Origin: CAIWHR01 sp963726765
GTDB taxonomy: Bacteria > Pseudomonadota > Gammaproteobacteria > Burkholderiales > Casimicrobiaceae
Assembly (NCBI GenBank): GCA_963726765.1
Contig: CAVSDH010000005.1
Location: 248,001 to 312,000, forward strand
Direction of reading: 5' to 3'
DNA length: 64,000 nt
A model generated the notes under the pieces. It ran no database searches, had not been told where the DNA came from, and was given only the letters and a program-made list of their open reading frames with translations. The position numbers and the translations under genes were made by a program. Numbering within the stretch: position 1 is the first letter of the stretch; each line of letters opens with the position of its first letter. Shown in pieces: positions 42,688-52,010 of this stretch.

Positions 42688-43011
42688 ATGCCGACCTCAT
42701 CGCCCCGGTCGCGAGCGGCCCGAGAGCGGGCGGGCAAGCGGTGGTATGTGTACCTGATTCTATGCCGCAGCGGCACGATCTACACCGGGATCGCGCTTGA
42801 CGTGGCTGCGCGGTATGCACAGCACCTGGCCGGCACTGGGGCGCGCTACACGCGCGCGAATCCCCCGCGTCGGTTGCTCACCAAGTTCGCCTGCCCGAAT
42901 CAGTCGGTGGCGGGCCGGCTGGAGGCGGCGATCAAGAACCTCACAGCCGTCAACAAGAAGAGATTGGTTGGCAAAGCCAGCGCCGAGGTGCGGAAGGTGC
43001 TGCTCGATTGA
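42688..43011 (+). CDS. GIY-YIG nuclease-domain protein (UPF0213/YhbQ type)
   Basis: A 107-residue protein. The GIY-YIG core is RWYVYLILCRSGTIYTGIAL, followed by the conserved Arg/His segment ARYAQHLAGTGARYTRANPP. Small single-domain members of this family may act on branched or damaged DNA, but few are characterised. The ATG 42688 start adds about 15 basic residues before the domain, and a start a little downstream is possible. It stands alone in a zone of gene fragments. Confidence 0.85.
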   Translation: MPTSSPRSRAARERAGKRWYVYLILCRSGTIYTGIALDVAARYAQHLAGTGARYTRANPPRRLLTKFACPNQSVAGRLEAAIKNLTAVNKKRLVGKASAEVRKVLLD

Positions 43012-43359
43012 TCGGCCGCGACTAGCGCACGCGAACCGCGGTATCTGAACGTCTGCAGTCAGGCAATTGCAACCGGTAGGCCGACAGGCAACTCGCGGCC
43101 AAGAGTCGTGAGTCGGTGCCGACTCCCAATTTGCTCCAGACCGGTCATTACCCGTTCTTGAATGCGAACGCTGTCCATCAGTGTGAATTTGCCTTGCAGG
43201 ACTCGACTCAGATGTATGGGCAGCGCTACCTGCCCACCTGTTCTCGGCCGGCGAGGTCGTGATCCGGGACCGCAGCACGGCGCAGTCTCCACTGTCGTAA
43301 CTGCGCTGAGGCAGGTGTCGGCGTAGGCCGTCGGCCGGCGGTGAGACCGTCGAGCCCCG
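43012..43359. other. Gene-free stretch containing a ppk2 fragment
   Basis: No intact gene is seen in these 348 bp. The middle holds a short fragment of a polyphosphate kinase 2 gene (listed separately). Confidence 0.55.
43209..43276 (+). pseudogene. ppk2 fragment
   Basis: The DNA here closely matches the Walker B region of the intact ppk2 gene at about 52341-52409. The first 26 bases are identical (coding QMYGQRYLP), then a one-base deletion breaks the frame. The stretch GGCGAGGTCGT and GGGACCGCAGC are also shared. It is a worn duplicate about 9 kb from the parent gene, in the same orientation. Confidence 0.75.
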
Positions 43360-44115
43360 TTACGGGCCAATCCCCGGCAGCGCGTCCCTAATTGGCGCGC
43401 TGGAGATTTCCATCAGTCCGCTGTACGGCTGATTCATCTCCAGGATCAGAAAGATCGCGCCCGCGACAGTCAACGCTCCGACGAACAACGCCGTGGTGGC
43501 GGTTGCGTTACTGCGCGCATAGAGACCGAATCCAGCGAAGAGCACGACCAGCCAGAACACCAGCACGACGAAGAAGGGCCAGGACAGGGAACCCCCGGCC
43601 TGTTGGTGCAGCAGGCGGATGGTAGTTCCCATGATCGTCATGAGTTGCAGAGCACGCGCTTGTGCAGATCGCTGGGCTTCGGAATTGGGCGTCAGGCGGG
43701 TGACTGTGTCGAACAGGTCTTCCGCCGGTACGTATTTTTGCGGGTTGTGCATGGCTGCTCGTGCGGTGCCAGCATCCGGCCAAAGCCGCTCAACTTCCAC
43801 CTTTACCATGCGACGTAGCTGCGCGCGGCTGTCATTCGCCTCGGGACCGTAGTGGGCGAAAACCTGATCGAGCTGAACAAGTTGCGCGCCGAGTTCCTGC
43901 ACTTCGCTCGCCTGCCTATCGTATGAACTGTGCGCGGATGCTATCAGCAGGCTCAAGACCAGGGCGGCGATCGTTGCGACCAGCCCCATCACGAGTTTGA
44001 CCACATCCTTCGTTTCGTTATCCTGGTGATGCGTCGGGACGCGGATGGCGAGACCCGCAAGCGCCCCGCCGAAGACGAATACGAATACGAGGACGGCGAT
44101 GAGGATGGAACTCAT
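43360..44115 (-). CDS. DUF4239 membrane protein
   Basis: A 251-residue inner-membrane protein with four predicted helices: an N-terminal one (ILIAVLVFVFVFGGALAGLA), one after the KDVVKLVMGLVATIAALVLS segment, and two near the C-terminus. The central soluble part contains YDRQASEVQELGAQLVQLDQ. This matches DUF4239, a bestrophin-like family of unknown function. Its start overlaps the stop of the patatin-like gene by 4 bp, so the two are translationally coupled. Confidence 0.85.
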   Translation of the reverse strand: MSSILIAVLVFVFVFGGALAGLAIRVPTHHQDNETKDVVKLVMGLVATIAALVLSLLIASAHSSYDRQASEVQELGAQLVQLDQVFAHYGPEANDSRAQLRRMVKVEVERLWPDAGTARAAMHNPQKYVPAEDLFDTVTRLTPNSEAQRSAQARALQLMTIMGTTIRLLHQQAGGSLSWPFFVVLVFWLVVLFAGFGLYARSNATATTALFVGALTVAGAIFLILEMNQPYSGLMEISSAPIRDALPGIGP

Positions 44116-45578
44116 GGAGCAATCTTGTTTGTCGCCGGCGCCGGCTCCATGGTGAACTTTGCGCCCGCGTCTTCCAGCAGCCGCCTTAACTCGGGCGATG
44201 AAACGATTATCGTCTTCGCCGCGGTGCGGAGGCGATCGACCGCCTCAGGGGGCAGGACGAACGATGTCGGTAAATTATTTAGGTATTCCAGTTCAGCCGC
44301 GTCCTTGAGCGCCGGGAAGGACACATCGATGACATGAAGTTCGATGTCGGGCGCTCGGGCAAGCGTTGCGAGTTCGGGGTCGCGATTCCCGGGCAATGTC
44401 GCCGATTCCCGAATACGCCGCATGCTTTGCCATCGGGCCGTCGTATCCTTCAACTGTTCGACGGCCTCGTAGGAATAGTGGTCGATCGGCACGCCGGTCG
44501 CCTTGATCAAAAGTTCGACGTTGCCGGGCGCGTGCTCGACTTCGTCCCAGCTGGACTTCGGCGAGGATCGCGAGTTGACCACGAAGACGATAATCCTGCG
44601 CACATGATCGAGCGGTGTCGGCTGCCCCAGGATATTCAGGGCCTCGGCGGCCTCCAGTTCCTCCAGCACGGCACGCATGCCAAGATTGTCGGCGAGGCCG
44701 CCGTCCACGAGATGGATGTAAGGCCGATGATCGCTATCCTGGAATGACTTCAGGTCCTCGCGTGTCCTGAGGGCCCGCGCGGCCGGCCGCGGCGCAGTCT
44801 CGGGATTGCCAAATGCTTCGACCCACTTCGGCGAAGCGAACTTGCATTTGCCGCCATAGTTGTTGAGCGTCACCGGCGAGAGCACGAAGGGCACGGCAGA
44901 CGATGCCGCCGCCGCGCGGGAGAGCGGTACGGCGTTCAGGTCCGAGCAGAGGTAGTCGAAGGCGTATTGCGTGAAGCCCAGTCGGGCACCGGTCGTGATG
45001 TCGGTGGCGCTCGAGAGTATCTGGGGGCCCGTGCCGCGATCCAGATCAGCATAGGTGGCGCCATGGAACAGAATCTCGTCGTAAAAGGTCGCGGCCAGTT
45101 CCGAGCGGCCCCAGGTCTCAGACGACAGGGCGCCCCAGTTTCCTGGATTGAGGGCGCGGGCGATCAGCGTGCCCTGCACATCGCGTTTCAGGAAACTGGT
45201 CTCGTAGAGGTCGAACAGCTTATCCCCATACAGGCCGTAGGCCAGTGCCGTGAAGCTGCCGCCCGAAACTCCGGTGACGAGGTCCACTTCGTCGAGCATG
45301 CGGAACTTCCTGCCCTTGGGCCCTATCACCTCCATGTCCCGGAGAGTTTCCAGAACCCCGTAGGAGAATGCAGCCGCGCGGGTGCCCCCTCCCGAAAAGG
45401 CAAGGACAACCAGGTTTTCGGCGTCATAGTTACTACGGTGCGCCCAGCGGGTGTCGAAGCGATAGCCTTTGCTTAGATCGACCTGCTCGATTGGGGGGTT
45501 GATCGGGCGCGTGGCGCAACCGCCAAGCAAAATTAGCGCGGCGAGGACGATCAGAGATGTAAGGCTTTGCGGACGCAT
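44112..45578 (-). CDS. Patatin-like phospholipase lipoprotein
   Basis: A 488-residue lipoprotein with a lipobox LLGG before Cys21. The patatin catalytic core is complete: the oxyanion hole FSGGGTRAAAF (61-71), nucleophile Ser105 in GVSGGS, and the dyad Asp in HLVDGGLADN. It should hydrolyse acyl groups of lipids in the cell envelope. The chain extends about 150 residues beyond the dyad Asp, longer than most bacterial patatins. The downstream DUF4239 gene overlaps it by 4 bp. A lipid-remodelling or toxin-like role is possible, with the membrane protein as partner, but this is inference. Confidence 0.92.
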   Translation of the reverse strand: MRPQSLTSLIVLAALILLGGCATRPINPPIEQVDLSKGYRFDTRWAHRSNYDAENLVVLAFSGGGTRAAAFSYGVLETLRDMEVIGPKGRKFRMLDEVDLVTGVSGGSFTALAYGLYGDKLFDLYETSFLKRDVQGTLIARALNPGNWGALSSETWGRSELAATFYDEILFHGATYADLDRGTGPQILSSATDITTGARLGFTQYAFDYLCSDLNAVPLSRAAAASSAVPFVLSPVTLNNYGGKCKFASPKWVEAFGNPETAPRPAARALRTREDLKSFQDSDHRPYIHLVDGGLADNLGMRAVLEELEAAEALNILGQPTPLDHVRRIIVFVVNSRSSPKSSWDEVEHAPGNVELLIKATGVPIDHYSYEAVEQLKDTTARWQSMRRIRESATLPGNRDPELATLARAPDIELHVIDVSFPALKDAAELEYLNNLPTSFVLPPEAVDRLRTAAKTIIVSSPELRRLLEDAGAKFTMEPAPATNKIAP

Positions 45579-45707
45579 TTGTCGACAGGCGAAGACCTAC
45601 AAAAATACGACATTTTAGGCTACCGCCGAGGCGCCGGGGCGCATTTGCGCTAGGTCAACGCCGAGCCGTTCCCGCCCCAAGACGGGAATCTTCCGCCACG
45701 CGTTCCG

Positions 45708-46769
45708 TCAATACTGAGTAGCGTCCTTCCTCGCATTTCGCCATTGCGCCGGCGTCGTGCCGCTCCATCGGCGGAATGCCCGCGTAAAGGCGCTCGCGTC
45801 GGCATAGTCGAGTAACGCAGCGATTTCGCTCACCGCCATTGCCGAGTCGTCAAGCATTTGCCGGGCAATCTCAAAACGGCACTCGTCCGCGAGCGCCTGG
45901 AAGCTCGTGCCGAAGCCACTAAGGCGACGAGACAATGTGCGGCGGTGCATCGAGAATACTTCGGCAACCTGATCGACCGCACCGTGACCGGTGACGAGCG
46001 CCGTACGCAGCACACTGCGCAGCTGCGCCGGAAAGTCGTCGCCGTGGCGAACCTCAAGTGCGTCGATGTGCTTCTGCAGCAGGCGCTGCAATTCCGGCTC
46101 GATCGCAGTCAAACGACGATTCAACCAAGCGGTGGAGAACACCATGGCGTTTTCTGCGGCGTCAAAGACAAGTGTCGCCCGAAAGAACCGGCGGAACGGC
46201 CCGACATCCTTCGGTTTGCGATGGGCGAACCGGACCTCAATGGGCTTCCAATCGGGGCCGCACAACGCTCGCATGATGTTGAACATGACCGCGACTGCGG
46301 CGTCCCCAATCTGGTCGGTGGCCTCGACATGCGGCTGGTAGATTTCGTAGCGCAGCGTTGCCAACTCGCCGTCCACCGTCAGGTCCGCCACGGCACCGCG
46401 AACATGCAAGTGGACGTAGCGCACGATGTTGCGCAATGCTGCTCCTGCGTCCGGCGAGTACTTCGCCAGCAAACCCACGAGCCCCATGGAGTGCAGGCCG
46501 CCTCGTTGACCGACCAGCAGTCCGAAGTGAGGGCAGTTGGTGCGAGCCGCGCAATGCGCCATCAGGCGGTTCCGCGCTGCGAAGGGAACCAGGGTATCGG
46601 GATTGTCGAAGAGCTTGAGGTCGAATCCCGCCTCGGCCAGCACTTCGGCGGGGTCAAAGCCCATGCTCCGAAGGACCTCCGGAATGTCCAGCGTGCCGCC
46701 GATGCGCACTGTTGCGTCCTTGCGGCGGATGCTGACTGTCCGCGGTCGCGTCGTACCTAGATGTCGCAT
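45708..46769 (-). CDS. AraC-family transcriptional regulator (OruR/ArgR-like)
   Basis: A 353-residue regulator. The N-terminal arabinose-binding-like domain spans about residues 20-215, and the C-terminal AraC DNA-binding domain about 245-345, with VAEVFSMHRRTLSRRLSGFG and IAALLDYADASAFTRAFRRW as its two helix-turn-helix parts. ATG 46769 is the likely start. It is divergent from the ytcA-mdtNOP-like operon, with 267 bp between them, so it probably controls that operon. The effector is unknown. Confidence 0.93.
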   Translation of the reverse strand: MRHLGTTRPRTVSIRRKDATVRIGGTLDIPEVLRSMGFDPAEVLAEAGFDLKLFDNPDTLVPFAARNRLMAHCAARTNCPHFGLLVGQRGGLHSMGLVGLLAKYSPDAGAALRNIVRYVHLHVRGAVADLTVDGELATLRYEIYQPHVEATDQIGDAAVAVMFNIMRALCGPDWKPIEVRFAHRKPKDVGPFRRFFRATLVFDAAENAMVFSTAWLNRRLTAIEPELQRLLQKHIDALEVRHGDDFPAQLRSVLRTALVTGHGAVDQVAEVFSMHRRTLSRRLSGFGTSFQALADECRFEIARQMLDDSAMAVSEIAALLDYADASAFTRAFRRWSGTTPAQWRNARKDATQY

Positions 46770-47036
46770 GTTTGATCTATTTCAAGAAGAAATCGCTGTC
46801 ATTGTCCCAAATTATCAATTGTGTGTCCCCGATTGTCTAGCGCCTCGTTGCCAATTTCCGACAATAGGCGTTCTTGGCGCTGGCCCCGAACACAACAACA
46901 AGCCGCGCGCCCTCGCTGCGCACGGCAGCTGCTAACTCGCTCCCGGTTGGCAAGGGAAGTTCTGTGTGGGTTTGGATTGCGTGCTTCAGAAAACGAGGAA
47001 TCCACGCTGGTCCAGTCGATCAACCTTCAATTCAAA

Positions 47037-47306
47037 ATGCGGACCTATTTGATCAAGCGAGGCGTAATCGTTGTCGCTGCGCTACTGCCGTTGGTGGGGT
47101 GCAGTGCGGCGCCGTCGACGAATATCCTGGGCTCGTACTTTCCGTCTTGGATGGTCTGCGTATTGATTGGCATGGGCTTGTCCATCGTCATTCGCTGGAT
47201 TCTGGTGAAACTGGGCATAGAGAGGGAATTGCCGGCTCCGATCGTGGTTTACCTGGCGTTCACGATTGCCTTTTCCTTTGCTGCGTGGCTTCTATGGCTG
47301 GCCTAG
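47037..47306 (+). CDS. YtcA-family lipoprotein
   Basis: An 89-residue small membrane lipoprotein. ATG 47037 gives MRTYLIKRGVIVVAALLPLVGC, with Cys22 as lipid site, followed by two membrane helices (WMVCVLIGMGLSIVIRWILV and the C-terminal VVYLAFTIAFSFAAWLLWLA). The SAAPSTNILGSYFPSW segment is typical of YtcA, whose E. coli gene neighbours mdtNOP. It is 13 bp before the mdtN-like gene. Its role in the efflux system is not known. Confidence 0.85.
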   Translation: MRTYLIKRGVIVVAALLPLVGCSAAPSTNILGSYFPSWMVCVLIGMGLSIVIRWILVKLGIERELPAPIVVYLAFTIAFSFAAWLLWLA

Positions 47307-47319
47307 GCGGAGCAAGTCA

Positions 47320-48359
47320 ATGAATTCCAGTGTTACCTGGCGGGGTCGCCTCGTCGCGTTGATTGCGGTGGCTGCCGCCGTCGTTCTCGGATTCGCGACG
47401 CTCGCGGCATTGAGCCGGCGACCCCAGACCAATGATGCCCACCTGTTCGCGTACAGCGCCGCGATGGCCCCCGAGGTCAGCGGGCGCATCGTCAAGCTTC
47501 ATGTCGCGAGCAATCAGCGGGTGACCAAAGGCCAACCACTGGTAGAGATTGATCCGCAACCGTTCGAGCTGAGGCAGCGTCAGGCGCAGGCGCAGGTTCA
47601 GGCATTGAAGGCGCAGATCGGCCTGACATCGCGACAGGTAACTTCCCAGATGACCGGCGCGGATGCGGCGGCGACCCAGATCAATCACGCCAAGGCGCAG
47701 CTCGCGTTGGCGCAGGAGAATCTGCGCCGCCTCGAACCACTGCTCACGAAGGGCTACGTGACCCAGCAGCAGGTTGACGAGGCACGAACCAACGAGCGAA
47801 ATGCGGCGGTGGCGCTCACCGTGGCCACGCAGCAGGCCACCCAGGCGCGTGAAGCCGTGGGCGGTACCGCCAATCTCGTCGCGCAGCTTGCCGGCGCCGA
47901 AGCCGCCGAGGCCATGGCCGCACGCGATTTGGGCCAGGCGGTGCTGCGCGCCCCCTTCGATGGAACCGTCGTCGGCCTCCAGATCGCGGAGGGGACCTAT
48001 GCCGTCGCGGGGCATCCGCTGTTCACGCTGATCAAGGACGCCGATTGGTATGCGATTGCCGATTTCCGCGAAACGGAGCTTTCGGCAGCATCGCTGTGGG
48101 CGATCCTGCGACCGTTTGGCTGATGGCCAATGAGGCCCGGCCGATCCGGGGTCAGGTCGTGAGCTTGAATAGTGGCGTGCAGCCCCAGACCGGGGATGGA
48201 TCTGGCGGCCCGGGATTGCCTGTGGTCGGGCGCACGCTCAATTGGGTCGTCGTCGCGCAACGCTTTCCAGTGTGGATTCGCCTGCTGGATGCTCCCCCGC
48301 AAGATATGCGGATCGGGGCCACGGCGTCGGTTCGGGTGGAGCATGACGCAAGGCAATGA
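47320..48359 (+). CDS. HlyD-family efflux adaptor (MdtN-like), one frameshift
   Basis: A periplasmic membrane-fusion protein linking the inner-membrane FUSC protein to the outer-membrane channel. It has one N-terminal membrane helix, the biotinyl-lipoyl half APEVSGRIVKLHVASNQRV, a coiled coil (about 85-190) and the second half APFDGTVVGLQIAEGTYA. After FRETELS, near 48085, the frame shifts. The C-terminus (SIAVGDPATVWLMANEARPI, GLPVVGRTLNWVVVAQRFPV) continues in the next frame to 48359. The joined length of about 346 residues is normal for MdtN. The 3' end overlaps the next start. Confidence 0.87.
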
Positions 48360-50350
48360 ATCCGCGATGCGCGGAGCAGAACTGTTCGACTGGCTCCGCG
48401 ACGAACTGGCGCCGCGGCCGGGCAGAGTAGCGGCGGTAGCGCGCATCGCGGGGAGCTGCACCATCGCCGTGGGCATTGCAATGGTCTTTCAAATCCCGCT
48501 GGCGGCGTACGTGGTCTATCTGGTTTTCGTGATCAGTCGAGGGGAGTCCGTCGCAACGCTGATCACTGCAGTCAGCGTAGCCATTGGCGCCACGCTCGCG
48601 GTGGCGCTGTCGATTACGCTCTTGACCCTCGATGCAGGCAATCCCGCGCTTCGTCTGCCCTTGATGGCGGCAATCACCTTTCTCGGCATGTTTCTGGCGC
48701 GCACTTCCACGCTCGGGCCGCTCGGCTATCTCGTGGGTTTCGTCATGGTGCTGACGCAAACCCTCGTCGATACCGTTCCCTCCCCGGAGATGCTGACGAG
48801 GCTTGTGCTTTGGCTGTGGGTCGTGGTGATGATTCCCGCCGTGCTCTCCACGCTGGTCAATCTTGTGTTCGGTGAGGACCCGGCCAAACTTGCTCTGCGG
48901 ACGGCCTTGCGTTTGCTCGATGCCGTTACAGCAACGCTGGACGAACGCCAGTCCCCCGGCATAGCCCGACAGCAAGCGGACGCATTGGGACTTGTCGCCC
49001 TGCGGAAGGACGCGCAGATCGCCGACCGCCAGTTGCGCGAGTATGCCGAAGTCGACCATCGCTTGATCGAGACACTCGTCGAATTGCTGACGCTGCTCGG
49101 TGCGATGCCTGGCGACCTCCCGCGCGAAATCCGGATGCGGCTCGTCGAAGCGAGCGTGGAATGCCGTCACGCATTGGCGTCGGGAGATGCCCGCGCTCCG
49201 GAACGACGAGTCGTGCCCCCTGAGTTGCTGCACGGCCTGACCGCCGAGACCTTGCCGATCGTGGTGGCGATCGACGGTGCGCTGGGTCGTCATTGCCAAT
49301 GACATCGCGCGCCGTCGCGCCGCCAGTGAGTCGCCGCCTGTACGGTCGCCGAAGAGCTTGTTCGTGCCTGATGCCTGGAGCAATCCGGAGCACGTACGCT
49401 TTGCGCTGAAGACGACGCTTGCGGTGATGGCGGCCTATTTCATCTACAGCGTACTCGATTGGCCGGGCATCTCGACAGCCGTCCCCACCTGTTTTGTCGT
49501 CGCATTGGGAAGCATGGGCGAGACAATCCAGAAGATGTGGCTGCGGATCACCGGAGCGTTGATCGGCGGCCTCGCAGCTGGTCTGTGCATTGTGTATTTG
49601 CTTCCGCACATGACGGACATTGGCCAGCTCTGCCTGCTGATCGCAGTGGTGTCGGCCATTTTTGCCTGGGTCGCGACCAGCAGCGACCGCCTCTCCTATA
49701 TGGGCATGCAGATGGCGCTCGCCTTTCTCCTCGGCGTGTTGCAAGGCTACGGCCCCAACACCAGCCTTACGGTGTTGTGGGATCGCGTCGTCGGGGTTCT
49801 CCTCGGCAACTTGTTGATGTCGCTCGTCTTCAGTGTCGTCTGGCCAATTAGCGCCCTTGACCGCGCGCGTGCCGCCATCGCGCAGGCACTGCGTGCGCTT
49901 GGAAATCTGATGCGGGATGCGGCTCATCCCCCAGCCGATGTCCGTCTCGCCGCGGTGCAAAGGCTTACCGAGGCAAGGCATTTCACGTCGGTCGCCGCAT
50001 TCGAGAGGAATCTGTTGCAGGGAGGCGCGCTACGCAAGACTTTCGAGCAAACGGCAATCGCTCACCTGGAGCGCCTCGCCACGGCGGTGTTCGTCGTCGT
50101 CGGCCAATCTCACGACGAAGACATTGGCGAGGGTGGCCGAAAGCAGGACGCGGCGACATCAGCCTGGTTCACCGACACCGCGGAACGCTTTGCCGTCGCC
50201 CGTTCGGCGCCCGCAGCGCCCGGCCAGGACAGTTTCGTAGAGGCGCAAGCCGTCCAGCCCGGCGTGGATCGGGCGCACATTCGAGCAGCCATGGACGCCA
50301 GAGTGCTGCTGCAACGAGAAATCGAGCATGTCGCGACCCTTCCCGCCTAG
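48343..50350 (+). CDS. FUSC-family efflux protein (MdtO-like), one frameshift
   Basis: A fusaric-acid-resistance-type inner-membrane protein of about 668 residues once one base is adjusted. The N-terminal half (AVARIAGSCTIAVGIAMVFQ, several membrane helices and a cytoplasmic linker) ends in a premature stop at about 49302. The second membrane block (NPEHVRFALKTTLAVMAAYF, GGLAAGLCIVYLLPHM) runs in the next frame from about 49277. ATG 48343 overlaps the mdtN end; ATG 48367 is an alternative. MdtO-like proteins pump aromatic or drug-like compounds with MdtN and MdtP. Whether the break is real needs resequencing. Confidence 0.87.
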
Positions 50351-51818
50351 TTTCGCCAAGCACGTTTGCCGCGCCGCTGCGTGGCTGATGCTGCTGTCGC
50401 CAGTCGCGTGGGCGGCCGATGTCCTGCAGCTCGCACCCGAATCGCCGGACAAACCGTGGGCCATTCCGTCGGTCTCCGGTACCGCCGACCGTGCGGGGCC
50501 GTGGGTGCAACGCGATGCGGTCTTCGGACAAGGCAAAGGTGTGCCGATCGAACAGAATCGACGTTACAGCCTTGCCGAGTTGATCGATATAGCGCAGCGC
50601 AACAATCCTGAGACGCGCATTGCATGGGAACAGGCACGACGGGCCGCGCTGGCTGTCGGCCTGGACGAAAGCGAATACGCGCCACAGGTTTCGATCGATG
50701 TGATCGGCGGATACCAGCGGACACCGTTGCCGATCCCGACGACGACCATTCCTGCAGGCTATTTCATCTCGGACACGCGCGAGATCTTTCCGGTCCTCGC
50801 GCTGAAATGGCTGCTGTTCGACTTCGGGCGCCGCGAGGGCCAGGACCAGGCGGCTCGGGCCAATTCCTTCGTCGCGAACGTCACGTTCACCGGGGTTCAC
50901 CAGAAGCTCGTCTACACGGTTAGTCGCGCCTATTTTTCACTCGGTGCCGCGCGGGGCCGGCTGAGTTCTGCCCGGCGGGCGGTGACGGCAGCCGAAACCG
51001 TGCAGGACGCCGCGGTGTCGCGCAGGGAGCGCGGTCTGGCCACCGTGGTGGTGCCGGCCCAGGCACAGCGGCAGACCGCGCAGGCCCGGTACTACCTGAC
51101 CAAAGCCACTGGCGACGAACGCACCGCATACGCGAACCTCATCGCGTCTCTGGGCGTCGCGGCCGATGCGCGCATCGACATCGTCGACAGTTCGCAGCAG
51201 CCATTGCCGGCGGAGCCGCCGGAAGACATGGACGCGGTGCTGCGCGACGCGCTGGCGCATCGTCCCGATGTGATCGCCGCGATCGGCAAGATCGAGGCTG
51301 CCGAGGGTGCGCTGAAGAGCCGACGCGCGGACTATTATCCGAAGATTGGGCTTAGCGCCCAGATTTTCGAGAACATCGGTGGATTCAGCACCGACGGCGG
51401 CCCGTGGTCCACTGTGAACAAACCCGGTGGCAGCATCCTGCTGACGTTGAGCGTCCCTTTGTACGATGGAGGAGGGCGCGACTCCCGCGTTGCCTCGGCG
51501 CAATCCGAGGTCGCGGCGGCGCGCGACAGCCTTTCTCAGGTACGCGATGCCGCCACTTTGCAGGTGGTGAGCGCGTACAACGATCTGAAGACCAGTCTGG
51601 CCGCCTACTCTGCGGCCGTGGCGTTGCGCGCGGCGGCGCAGACAGCGTACGACGCGGCCCTGGGCGCCTTCAATGGTGGTGTCGGAACGTATACCGACGT
51701 GGCGAGCGAACTGAGTTCACTCGCGATGGCCGATGCGCAGACGGAGGATGCCCACGCCAACGTGTTTACGGCGGCCGCCGCCCTGGCCTTTGCGTCGGGC
51801 GTGGTACAGACCAGATGA
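50328..51818 (+). CDS. Outer-membrane efflux channel (TolC/MdtP family)
   Basis: A 496-residue outer-membrane factor. The start ATG 50328 overlaps the end of the mdtO-like gene by 23 bp. A signal peptide (AAAWLMLLSPVAWA) is followed by the two tandem OEP repeats. Landmarks are RYSLAELIDIAQRNNPETRI, WLLFDFGRREGQDQAARAN and LSVPLYDGGGRDSRVASAQS. It forms a trimeric channel joined to the MdtN-like adaptor. It completes a three-part exporter. Confidence 0.93.
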   Translation: MSRPFPPSFAKHVCRAAAWLMLLSPVAWAADVLQLAPESPDKPWAIPSVSGTADRAGPWVQRDAVFGQGKGVPIEQNRRYSLAELIDIAQRNNPETRIAWEQARRAALAVGLDESEYAPQVSIDVIGGYQRTPLPIPTTTIPAGYFISDTREIFPVLALKWLLFDFGRREGQDQAARANSFVANVTFTGVHQKLVYTVSRAYFSLGAARGRLSSARRAVTAAETVQDAAVSRRERGLATVVVPAQAQRQTAQARYYLTKATGDERTAYANLIASLGVAADARIDIVDSSQQPLPAEPPEDMDAVLRDALAHRPDVIAAIGKIEAAEGALKSRRADYYPKIGLSAQIFENIGGFSTDGGPWSTVNKPGGSILLTLSVPLYDGGGRDSRVASAQSEVAAARDSLSQVRDAATLQVVSAYNDLKTSLAAYSAAVALRAAAQTAYDAALGAFNGGVGTYTDVASELSSLAMADAQTEDAHANVFTAAAALAFASGVVQTR

Positions 51819-52010
51819 CGAGGAGTCCGCGCAATGAATCGCTGCTCGCGGTCGTTGCGCTCCGACTGCTCAGTGACCCATGCCTTCGAACTTCCAGATC
51901 CGGGCCGGTTGTTCTCTTGCATCGCGCAGGGTAACGAGCAACGCTGCGTCCAGGCGCGCCACTTCGCTGGAAGCGGAGCGATCCGAAACTTCCAACTGAG
52001 GGAGATGGCT

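Noticed and set aside
43059..43370. Minus-strand 103-residue frame
   Set aside because: It covers the antisense of the ppk2 fragment and has no homologous pattern of its own.
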